13,488 bases of DNA from Spirogloea muscicola (taxonomy: Eukaryota; Streptophyta; Zygnematophyceae; Spirogloeales; Spirogloeaceae), in NCBI GenBank assembly GCA_009602725.1, contig WELB01000094.1, positions 236,445-249,932 on the forward strand, in the 5' to 3' direction. Shown here piece after piece: positions 7,216-13,488 of this stretch (its first letter is position 1; every line of letters begins with the position of its first letter). The translations under genes and the position numbers were made by a program. The notes under the pieces were generated by a model that worked only from the letters and a program-made list of their open reading frames with translations, searched no databases and had not been told where the DNA came from.

Positions 7216-7333
7216 CCTCGTCCATTCCTTTGGGCTTGGCCGAGCTTTGGTGGCGGCCTCCGGCTTCCGTCAAGGCGACGTTTTTCCGCCGGCTAGCTAC
7301 TCAGACTTGCATCTCCTGACTAGAGGTTACTAG
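7216..7333 (+). pseudogene. Chimera: hairpin-tail start fused to LINE-like C-terminus
   Basis: 7216-7243 reads as the 3' tail start (CCTCGTCCATTCCTTTGGGC, TTGGCC). From 7244 it continues in frame as ALVAASGFRQGDVFPP and SYSDLHLLTRGY with TAG at 7331-7333. The switch lies where the tail word GGGCTGGCC resembles codons of the RAGRA segment. A full element would have these in the opposite order, so this is a rearranged copy. Confidence 0.7.
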
Positions 7334-7334
7334 A

Positions 7335-7505
7335 AGGAAGCGCGGCCAGATTGACTGGTGGCTGAGAAAGGCCAGCCCAAAAGAATGGACAAAGTCTGAG
7401 GGAGCCTGAGTGCGAACGACTAGGACTAAGACATCAGCCAGGGAACGCTCAGTAACCTCTAGACAGGAGATGCAGGTCCGAGAAGCTAGCTGGCGGAAAG
7501 ACGTC
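7335..7505 (-). pseudogene. LINE-like terminal fragment with UTR and second-type tail, left arm of inverted repeat
   Basis: The minus strand reads GDVFPPASFSDLHLLSRGY plus TGA (7505-7446). The UTR follows, then the tail stem GGCTG (7360-7364) with CAGCC (7373-7377), then CACCAGTCAATCTGGCCGCGC. 7341-7449 is nearly identical, inverted, to 8268-8378 (about four differences by eye), and similar to the adjacent 7512-7609. Confidence 0.75.
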
Positions 7506-7511
7506 GCCAGG

Positions 7512-7680
7512 TTACTAAGCGCTCCCTGGCTGATGACCTAGTCCTTCGCACTCCGGCTCCTTCAGACCTTGTCCATTTATTTGGGCTGGCCTTTCCCAGC
7601 CACCAGTCAATCTCTCCGCGCTTTCTTCTTTGGCCTGGCCTTTCCCAGCCACCAGTCAATCTGGCCGCACTTTCTTCTCC
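7512..7680 (+). repeat. UTR and tail copies, right arm of inverted repeat, with a tandem second tail end
   Basis: From GGTTACTAAGCG the plus strand runs through CTCCCTGGCTGATGACCTAG to GGCTGG-CCTTTC-CCAGCC (7584-7601), then CACCAGTCAATC and CCGCGCTTTCTTC. A second tail end, GGCCTGGCCTTTCCCAGCC plus CACCAGTCAATCTGGCCGC, starts at 7632 without the upstream UTR. The tail end is thus tandemly duplicated. Confidence 0.7.
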
Positions 7681-7682
7681 GA

Positions 7683-7775
7683 AAGTCGTGCTGAGGAAGG
7701 AGCTCCACCGTCTTGTCGAAGGCCACCTTCTCCACCTGCGCCATGTGGCGAGCCTGGGCACGCAGGTCAGGGTGT
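7683..7775 (-). pseudogene. LINE-like internal fragment (AQARHMAQVEK region)
   Basis: The minus strand reads LRAQARHMAQVEKVAF, DKTVELLPQHDFR. This aligns with SQAQARYMAAVDKAAF, TDTLQLLPAGDVR just upstream of the GAAAWL block in the long copy at 3789-4824. Homology ends at the plus-strand tail at 7680. It is a short 5'-side fragment with no stop, start or tail of its own. Confidence 0.65.
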
Positions 7776-7904
7776 GGGCGAGGTCACGAAAGAGCGAGGA
7801 CTCGCCCATTGAGGATATGCACGAAAGGGACGGCCTGCACCGACAAGTCGGGGTGCCAGGAGCCCGTCGCGGGCAGAACGGAGCGGAGGGCTGACTGGCA
7901 AGGC

Positions 7905-8012
7905 GGCTGGCAGGGGGCGGGGGCTGTGAATGGCCAGCCCAGAAAAAATGGGCAAGGAAAAACGTATCTATCCAGCATTCACGACAAGCAAAATCCTACA
8001 TGGTACCAGAGA
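7905..8012 (-). mobile_element. Truncated candidate SINE (copy S3), minus strand
   Basis: The minus strand starts with TCTCTGGTACCATGTAGG (8012-7995), equal to the 3' end of an initiator tRNA plus CCA and then TGT. A body of about 45 nt follows. The tail is CCTTGCCCATTTTTTCTGGG, CTGGCCATTCACAGCCCCC, GCCCCC, with GGGCTG (7921-7926) paired to CAGCCC (7935-7940). Only about 12 nt of the tRNA head remain. The same arrangement occurs in full at 5301-5470 and 8089-8215. Confidence 0.55.
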
Positions 8013-8014
8013 AA

Positions 8015-8075
8015 GAAGGTGCTCGTCCATTGAGAAGAGGGGCTGGCAAAGCCAACCCAAAAAGAATCGAGAAAG
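8015..8075 (-). repeat. Hairpin tail (GGGCGAGC-type end), minus strand
   Basis: GGGCTGGC (8040-8047) and GCCAACCC (8051-8058) flank AAA. On the minus strand this is GGGTTGGCTTTGCCAGCCC, the same stem as 5143-5161 and 8862-8880, ending CTTCTCAATGGACGAGCACC. It sits between SINE copies S3 and S2. Confidence 0.7.
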
Positions 8076-8088
8076 GATCGACCCTCCT

Positions 8089-8153
8089 GCGCAGCGAAAG
8101 CGTGGTGGCCCCATGACCCACAGGTCGAAGGATCGAACTTTCCTCTGATACCA
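8089..8153 (+). pseudogene. Initiator tRNA-Met-like sequence with genomic CCA, 5'-truncated
   Basis: GCGCAGCGAAAGCG, GTGGC-CCCATGA-CCCAC (anticodon CAT kept), AGGTCGAAGGATCGAACTTTC and CTCTGATA end in CCA at 8151-8153. The 5' acceptor strand is missing. CCA is normally added after transcription in eukaryotes, so its presence in DNA suggests a copy made from mature tRNA or a tRNA-headed retroelement. Confidence 0.7.
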
Positions 8154-8215
8154 TGTGGTGATGGCTCCTTATCTTCAGCAGGGACCCTTGTCCATACTTT
8201 CTGGGCTGTCCATAC
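8089..8215 (+). mobile_element. Candidate tRNA-iMet-headed SINE (copy S2)
   Basis: The tRNA-like head ends at CCA (8153). The body TGTGGTGATGGCTCCTTATC, TTCAGCAGGGAC follows. The tail is CCTTGTCCATACTTTCTGGG, CTGTCCATAC. Head, the ACCATGT junction and the tail order agree with S3; the body shares TATCTTCA and the tail with S1. The intact box A/B-like words GCGCAGCGA and GGATCGAAC fit a pol III origin. Confidence 0.58.
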
Positions 8216-8235
8216 TTCCTGGCGTTGCCGGAAAT

Positions 8236-8260
8236 TGTGGACATCTCCGAGATGTCCACA
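8236..8260. repeat. Perfect 11-bp stem-loop between 9-bp direct repeats
   Basis: TGTGGACATCT-CCG-AGATGTCCACA is a perfect hairpin. CCTGGCGTT occurs on both sides at 8218-8226 and 8263-8271, like a duplicated target around a 36-nt insert. Confidence 0.85.
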
Positions 8261-8262
8261 CT

Positions 8263-8390
8263 CCTGGCGTTCCCTGGCTGATGTCTTAGTCCTAGTCGTT
8301 GGCACTCAGGCTCCCTCAGACCTTGTCCATTCCTTTGGGCTGGCCTTTCCCAGCCACCAGTCAATCTGGCCGCGCTTCTTTATTTTTCTC
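8263..8390 (+). repeat. LINE-like UTR and second-type tail
   Basis: The plus strand has TTCCCTGGCTGATGTCTTAG, CACTCAGGCTCCCTCAGACC, TTGTCCATTCCTTT, the stem GGCTGG-CCTTTC-CCAGCC (8338-8355) and CACCAGTCAATCTGGCCGCG. It is nearly the exact inverse of 7341-7449. No coding remnant is attached. Confidence 0.75.
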
Positions 8391-8472
8391 CGAGATCCTG
8401 CGGACGACCAACGCGCAGCTCCTACGACACATCCCAAATTGGGCTCGGCCTCACATACGGCGAGCCTTCGGC

Positions 8473-8906
8473 CCCTCCTGACTTTGACGTACACGGGGCA
8501 TTTGGCAGTGGCTGGTTGGATCTCCTCCAGCGGCTTGCCCGGGAGGCCATCGAGCGGCGGCAGGGTTCGCCAGGCTTCAATGCTGCCGGCTCCCTATCGC
8601 AGGTCTTTCGGATGAGGCTGGCGGTCTCGCTGCAGCGCTCTTTGGCTCATGCGGTCCACGCGCGGGCTGGCCGTGCTATGGCTGCTGCTTCCGGGTCTCG
8701 GCAAAGTGCCGCTTCTCCTGCTCCGAGTTACTCTGATCTGCTGTTGCTCACACGTGGATAAGAGCAGCCATCTGCATCTCCCTCTGCACCATCTTGCACT
8801 TTGTAGTGTAGTCCTTTTTCAGCACCTCTTTCTTTGGCTTTGAACATTGTCCATTCTTTTTGGGTTGGCTTTGCCAGCCCCTCTTCTCAATGGGCGAGCA
8901 CCTTCT
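8473..8906 (+). pseudogene. LINE-like C-terminal fragment with complete 3' UTR and tail (copy B of duplication)
   Basis: The frame from about 8473 reads DFDVHGAFGSGWLDLLQRLA, REAIERRQGSPGFNAAGSLS, QVFRMRLAVSLQRSLAHAVH, ARAGRAMAAASGS and YSDLLLLTRG with TAA at 8759-8761. This is the cleanest plus-strand copy, with no internal stop. The usual final Tyr is lost because the stop comes one codon early. The UTR contains TTGTAGTGTAGTCC and CAGCACCTCTTTC. The tail stem GGGTTGGC-TTT-GCCAGCCC is at 8862-8880, ending TTCTCAATGGGCGAGCACC. The 5' end is truncated in the VDVHG segment, so no catalytic motif of the endonuclease region is left. 8712-8906 is duplicated at 4992-5187. Confidence 0.8.
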
Positions 8907-9115
8907 CCTGACACGTCTGGCTCGTGACAGCAAGGATGAGGCTGCACGGGCTGTGTTTGTGTTGTTTCGCGACTTTTGCTTGGTCGCCTGCCGCAGGTGA
9001 AGGCGGGTCGCAAGGAGCTGCTGCTGCGCCTCCACCTGTTTGAAGGTGGGGCAGCTGCTACTCGCAAAGCGCCAAGAGGTCACTGCTCTCGCCCTGACTT
9101 CGCTGAATAACCGCT
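8907..9115. other. Unassigned GC-rich stretch, possible coding debris
   Basis: The plus strand reads LTRLARDSKDEAARAVF, VLFRDFCLVACRR and, after a CGCAG/GTGAAG spot, VKAGRKELLLRLHLFEGG. The minus strand is also open. No family is recognised. The minus-strand LHLRQ resembles LHLRR of the long copy at 3789-4824, but this is too short to rely on. Confidence 0.3.
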
Positions 9116-9290
9116 CAATAACATCTAATCAACAAGTGCAGAGGGTCCCTGATTTGAGGTTATTGAGCCCCCACTCGCAGTCGTGAGGGGTAGTTTCATG
9201 CTTTTGTACCGTTCGGTCCTTGTACATTCTTTTGGGCTGTTGTTTTTGGGCTGGCCTCTCACAGCCATTGCCGTAAATAGGATTTTCTGT
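9116..9290. pseudogene. Two abutting LINE-like 3' ends, minus then plus
   Basis: 9145-9116 on the minus strand reads LHLLIRCY-stop, a diverged form of LHLLTRGY-stop. From about 9146 the plus strand has TGAGGTTATTGAG, CCCCCACTCGCAG and a UTR like that at 2456-2545. It ends in TCCTTGTACATTCTTTTGGG and the stem GGCTG...CAGCC at 9249-9266. The join is head-to-head. Confidence 0.6.
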
Positions 9291-9297
9291 TTTCTAT

Positions 9298-9425
9298 AGA
9301 GGATATTGAGCACCCAATGTACACTTGAGTGGCTGTGCGCTGGAGCGTTTATCTGGCCCCTTCGAACGTTGTTCATTCTATTTCCTAAGCTGGCCAATCA
9401 CAGCCATCGCCCTTGAATGGAAGAG
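9298..9425 (+). repeat. Diverged LINE-like UTR and tail
   Basis: AGAGGATATTGAGCACCCA resembles the stop-region word AGAGGTTATTGAGC. TATCTGGCCCCTTCGAACG follows, then GTTGTTCATTCTATTTCC. A weak stem GCTG (9389-9392) with CAGC (9401-9404) and the end GCCCTTGAATGGAAGAG complete the tail. No coding frame survives. Confidence 0.55.
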
Positions 9426-9584
9426 TCTTCTTTCACTGCCGCCGCCCCCCTTTGAAAAACCTTTCTATCGTACTGCATTTGCCTTATTTTCTATGATTGA
9501 TTGATTACACACCTACTGCCGTTGCATTGATTTCTGGACCGCTGTTAGAGTAAAGCTCTCCTAAGGAAAGGCGATGCTCGTAAG
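9426..9584. other. No feature recognised
   Basis: AT-richer sequence between two tail remnants, with no reading frame, hairpin or repeat that could be assigned. Confidence 0.4.
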
Positions 9585-9830
9585 AGGGCCTCTTCCAGTT
9601 GAGGCGATGGCTGTTGTTAGCCAGCCCAGAAAAAGAGAGTGACCCATTTCGAAGGGGCCAAAAAATTGCTACAACACACAGCGATTCAAGTGGCCACTAG
9701 GTGCTGTAACGAGTGCTCAATCGCGGCTAGTGAGCGACTGCAGGTCAGAGAAAGTAGTCATCAGGTAGCAGGTCCCCTGTCTAAAGACAGAGGCTGCAGC
9801 CAGGGCGCGAGGCCAGCCCAAAACAGGTGA
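9585..9830 (-). pseudogene. LINE-like C-terminal fragment, UTR and tail; 5' junction chimeric
   Basis: The minus strand reads RALAAASVFRQGTCY, TTFSDLQSLTSRD plus TGA (9719-9717). A UTR with TTGGCCCCTTCGAAATGGG follows. The tail is TTTTTCTGGGCTGGCTAAC with GGCTG (9609-9613) paired to CAGCC (9622-9626), ending CTCAACTGGAAGAGG. Upstream of RALAAAS the sequence is CCTGTTTTGGGCTGGCC, which looks like a tail start rather than the expected coding sequence, as at 7216-7243. Confidence 0.65.
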
Positions 9831-10045
9831 CAGAGAAGTGAAGTGAACAGGCAGCTCCGGTGTCAATGCCCCCCATGTCCACATATCTGCATCACTGACC
9901 CCTAGATTTTTAGATCCTGGCATGCCAACCACCGACGCTCTAGACAAAGAAAGCAAATGAAGTGTGTAGTGAGAGATGGAGGGCCTGCGTGGCCAAGTCC
10001 AGAAGCAAGCACACTTGCAAATGTACAGCACCTGCTGCTAAGCTG

Positions 10046-10140
10046 ACCCGCTCAGTAATCGCGAGTCAGCATGTACAGGTAGCTAATTATACCAAAGCGT
10101 ACGCAATTGACAAGCCCTTTAGCCACCAGCCCAAGCTCGA
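10046..10140 (-). pseudogene. Last recognisable LINE-like 3' end
   Basis: The minus strand reads SYLYMLTRDY-stop (about 10082-10050), a diverged SDLHLLTRGY-stop. CTTGGGCTGGTGGC (10122-10135) resembles a tail start. Beyond 10140 no further copies are seen, so this marks the right limit of the retroelement field. Confidence 0.5.
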
Positions 10141-11022
10141 AGGATGCTACTGACAAAGCAGCTGCGGCTGCTGCAGACCTGAGAGGTAACTTGAGCTAAG
10201 GCTGGTATACCCTCACGTCGACTTTTTGTGGCTTAGCTCTGTCATATTCCATCGCCCTGCAGTTGGCACCCCATACTTAGCACCGTGGCTTAGTGCACCC
10301 ATCAGGTTGCTCCTGCTTGCAAGCCCCGGAATGCCAACCTAGCTACAAGCCTTTTGCGTAGCCTCACTTGGGCATTCTAAGCTCATACGCTCCTATTCCA
10401 TACTGGCAAGGGAGTACAGCAACGCTGTCGGCCCCAACTCGCAGGCAGTTCAGAAATACGTGTTGCCTCCAGAAAACTGAGCCTCAGGCGCTGCGCATCT
10501 AGTTTTGGGCATGAATAGCGAGTCTCCATGCAGAGACACATGAGGAGACCGTCCTCAACAACGGCGAGATAGTCTAAAGGTAGTCAACAGCGCATGTGCA
10601 ACATTTGATTGGCTTTGATGACAATCATGACTACATTCGCAAAGGTAGGTATTGTGAGGCGGTTAGTGGATACTACTACTCTGCAACCAGGCTTGGCTTG
10701 GCGCAGATGCCCAGGGGCTGGGTATCATTGCAGCCGGGCAGACATGGGAATTGTACAGTCCAGTGGACCAATGTTCTCGCCCAATCCAGGACTTCTATGT
10801 AGCCATATGTACAGCTGTGCAGCTGGAGAATGCGCAAGAGATGCATGCGAGAATGTCTGTTGGGCAAGAATGAAGCATTTGGGACTAATTGGGATCACCC
10901 AAGGCATGAGGTCAAGCTTATGCCAGCAAGCTCTTCACACTCTCATAAGTATGACTACAGTGACTCTGCTCAACTATTTCGATCACGGCCACCCACAGCC
11001 GTCACTGTCCGCTTGGTGTTGC
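10141..11022. other. Intergenic, 3' side of the HNH gene; no gene recognised
   Basis: The stretch must contain the 3' UTR of the minus-strand HNH gene. The polyadenylation word TGTAA (TTACA on the plus strand) was not found. Plus-strand open frames at 10596-10802 and 10609-11127 show no recognisable domain, and the second overlaps the last HNH exon in antisense. Confidence 0.5.
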
Positions 11023-13454
11023 CTAGAGCAGCGGAGAGGATCGCATAGGGAGCCAGTCCAGCCACTCTGGAGGGGTGCGAGAAGTCCGAGAGGTCAAGGA
11101 TCGGTAGGTCTTGTAGTTTGGGGGTAAGTCTGCTGCATCCAGTTCCTTGGGTTCCTGTCAAGAAGGTCACACAAACATCTAATCTAAGCACCTTGCGCCT
11201 CCCCAGGCTCAAGAGCACTACAACAGACACTGTCATGCTGGAATGACGTTCTTAGACACACAACTTGATATTGCATGCGCAGCACTTATTGCAGAAGCAA
11301 GATCATCCATATAAAACTTATCACAACCCCTCAACCATATTGCTTCAACATATTAACAATTACCTGCAACACAATCAAGCAGCAGAGGTATGGCATTTGA
11401 CAAACTGACGATCAAAGGCTAGCATATTGTGCCAGCTGCCATATTTCTTGTCAGCGCTGCGACCTACTACTGTAATGACAGTAGCCTCTGAGGAGCTATG
11501 ATCACACTAACCTTTGGTACACGCAGCAACTTCATCCCCGAGGATTCAAGAGACTTGTCCCCCTTCTTTAAGTTGCATGGTGAACATGCAGTCACCTGCA
11601 CAGGCAGACCATTGAGCTTGCAATTCAAGCAGAGCTCTGAACTCTCTGCATTGTTAGTGGCAAGCTAAAGGTGGCCTGCATTATTGAGAGCAGTACATAT
11701 ACAGTTCCTGTGCTAACACCAAGGAGCACCAATCTGTCCACAGTTTTTTCTGCAATCAGCGCTTTTGTGAGCTTCAAATCGACTGACACACATTGGCAGT
11801 GAAGGGTCTGCATTTGTCACATGAGACTGCTTCACATACCAGATTCTCCCAGGTCCAACCACCTCCTCTCGAAGTTGGCCTAACATGATCAATGGTGAGG
11901 TCCTCTCGAGAACCGCAGTACCTGACATTGCAGACCAGTTTGTTACTGGACTTCTTGTGGCTCAGCTCAGTGGAAAAAGAAGAAGTGCTGTGCACTGTGA
12001 GGGGAAGGGAGGTAGTCAGAGGCTACCAATTTGCAAAGGCAGTCTGAAAAGACACAGTATGCTGGATGCATGTCTCTAGCTTGAGCTTGCGGCATCCATT
12101 TCATCGCGAAGGATGTTTTTTTGCACAAAAGCTCAGAGGCTGTAGGAACTTGGCAAACCAAGGGTCCGAGGCGTGCAGCACTTACTGGCATTTGAAGCGG
12201 TCCCGTAAAAATATGTTGTTCCTGCTAAGGCTGAGCCTCATCTTCTTCTCCCGAGGGGTGTGCATAAAGCTACTAACCTGCAATGCAATCACAAAAGTAA
12301 CCACAGCTACTAAGCTGCTTCCGACAAGCCCAAATGTATGAGGACCTTAGCGAGTTACATGTCAAGTCCTATGCAGCCAACTGTGACCTATGTTAAGTGT
12401 ACCTAAGCATAATTGAGTGTCAAGACCTATGCTGCCAATCTGGACCAATTGCTGCTCAATGACCAGCAGTAACTTGCAGCAAGTGCTCAGAATAACAGAA
12501 ATAATAGACATACTCTGAGAACAGCAGGTATCGGAAAAGCTTTACTAGGTGACTTCACGACTTGATCATAATACTGGAGGACGTCAGCCTGCACAGCACA
12601 TTCACAATTGGCCGCTGAGACATTGCTGCTTGTTGATAGCTCAATAGCTTGCTGAACGTATACGCTTGGTCACCAGATACAGCTTTGCAGCTTGCTGACT
12701 TCTTTGTCCTATGCAGGTCAATTCATGGTCCCGCAAGACAATAGATTGGTCAAGCAAACCCACTACACCCATTCATAGAAGAAACTGCTGACCAACAAAC
12801 AATCAGGTCTTCAATCCTGCCTCAGCTTACTTTCTCGAGAATGTCAAGGCAGAGGGCTCGCTTCCAGCAGACGACATTGATTGGCCTGAAGGAGGACAAG
12901 CACCATTGTCAACTTACTATATCAAACCAGCCCCGTGGTCCAGTCTGCCAGCTGCCTGGGCCACAAACAGCCAGCACAAGTATAGGACACAATGCACCTA
13001 CTCAAGGAATTATACCGTGAAATCCCTTCATGTGTTCTGACTCGCCCCTTACTGTGTTTGTTCTCTGGACAAAGAAAAAGTGAAAGGAACTTGACGAATA
13101 GCCCATGCAGTTTGGCTGCAAATGTATGCGTTACACCTTCTGTGCCGTAGCCAGCTTTAAATGCCTGCAGGCAATAGTCTTTGAGTACATATTCACAGTC
13201 CAGGGCAAGCACAGCCAGACCTGGGCTGCACCAGGACTGCTCACCTGTAGGCCAGGTCGAGCACCAGGCCTCTGTACACGTCGAGGTCGTCGTCAAACAC
13301 CGAGTCCTCCTCCCTGGACACCTCGGCCTCCGACAAAGCCGTGACCTTCGCGGAACCCGCCGACGCCACAGGCTTCCGGCCGCCGCCGCCGCCGCCGCTG
13401 GGCTTGCGGTGCGTCTGGTCCTTGCCGCCGGGGCGGCCGTCCGGCGGGGCCGCC

Positions 13455-13455
<1 letters not shown>
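11023..13455 (-). CDS. Plant/cyanobacterial-type HNH endonuclease-domain protein, 5'-partial, seven exons
   Basis: Exons on the minus strand: 13455-13245 (partial), 12885-12831, 12588-12514, 12277-12186, 11921-11840, 11595-11512 and 11154-11023 (TAG at 11025-11023). All six introns are GT-AG (236-359 nt) and all phases agree. Key segments in order: [111 protein letters not shown] and TPPEWLDWL. Two CxxC pairs (CQYC across the exon 4/5 junction and CSPC) suit a structural zinc. The His of IDHV and the Asn of WENL fit the HNH active site. Plants and cyanobacteria share this family, which suggests a plastid-derived origin and perhaps plastid targeting, but the N-terminus is outside the window. 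The exact substrate is unknown to me. Exon 1 has a Gly6 run coded by GGC repeats. Confidence 0.93.

Positions 13456-13488
<33 letters not shown>
13456..13488 (+). repeat. 33-nt poly(T) at the window edge
   Basis: An unbroken run of 33 T reaches the last base. On the HNH gene's strand it is poly(A) lying directly 5' of the first visible exon; in frame it would code Lys. It may be an intronic or 5' UTR homopolymer, or an assembly edge. Confidence 0.9.

Noticed and set aside
2540-9630. CRISPR-like array or rho-independent terminators made from the repeated hairpins
   Set aside because: Spacing is irregular, both strands are used and the context is a spliced eukaryotic genome; coupling to LINE stop codons explains them better.
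10609-11127. Plus-strand 172-codon frame
   Set aside because: It overlaps the last HNH exon in antisense, shows no recognised domain and lacks supporting splice or repeat structure.
12700-12760. Plus-strand CTATGCAG/GTCAATTCATGG resembling an exon start (VNSWSRKTI)
   Set aside because: It lies within an intron of the minus-strand HNH gene and has no continuation; the true PINVVCW exon is on the minus strand at 12885-12831.
12922-13296. Minus-strand 124-codon frame
   Set aside because: It reads exon 1 of the HNH gene out of frame and through the GT-AG intron; the conserved frame stops just after the donor.

Overview
The window looks like nuclear DNA of a green alga (Chlorophyta). Exons are short and GC-rich, introns have GTGAGC/GTAAGC-type donors and TGCAG-type acceptors, and GCC/CCG microsatellites are common. 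Two spliced genes of plant or algal type face each other across about 9 kb of retroelement debris. The class and species cannot be fixed from the sequence.

Left edge (1-1778, + strand): five exons of the nuclear gene for mitochondrial ribosomal protein uL15m (MRPL15). Only the end of the first visible exon is present, and the reading frame is conserved through to the stop. Right edge (13455-11023, - strand): seven exons of a plant/cyanobacterial-type HNH endonuclease-domain protein. They join in phase into one reading frame with two CxxC pairs and an IDHV...WENL...CxxCN core; the 5' end lies beyond the window, past a 33-T run at the edge. The two genes are convergent and functionally unrelated.

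Middle (about 2.3-10.1 kb): a dense graveyard of one retroelement family on both strands. At least 13 pieces encode the same protein C-terminus (LQRS.A.A.. RAGRALAAASG ... SDL.LLTRGY-stop). A few extend further upstream. The longest (3789-4824, -) carries a Cys/His cluster, an R..H segment and a D-x14-D motif, which fits the C-terminal restriction-like endonuclease region of some non-LTR retrotransposons. No reverse transcriptase core (F/Y-x-D-D) was found, so these are 5'-truncated, mostly decayed copies. Their 3' UTRs end in a shared signature, CCTTGTCCATTC plus T-run plus a GGCTGG...CCAGCC stem-loop, present about 20 times in both orientations.

Inserted in the same region are sequences derived from initiator tRNA-Met (5301-5470 +, 8089-8215 +, 7905-8012 -) that end in the same hairpin tail. 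The simplest reading is an undescribed SINE family that borrows the 3' tail of the LINE-like element. This LINE/SINE pair is the most interesting system in the window. Other points of note are twin-priming-like inversions, tail-to-coding chimeras joined at a shared GGGCTGGCC word, a 196-bp near-identical duplication that starts exactly at the single N (4991), large inverted repeats and several perfect palindromes.

Stretches with no recognised gene: 1779-2298, 6004-6255 (a repetitive Q/V/G-rich reading only), 8907-9115, 9426-9584 and 10141-11022.
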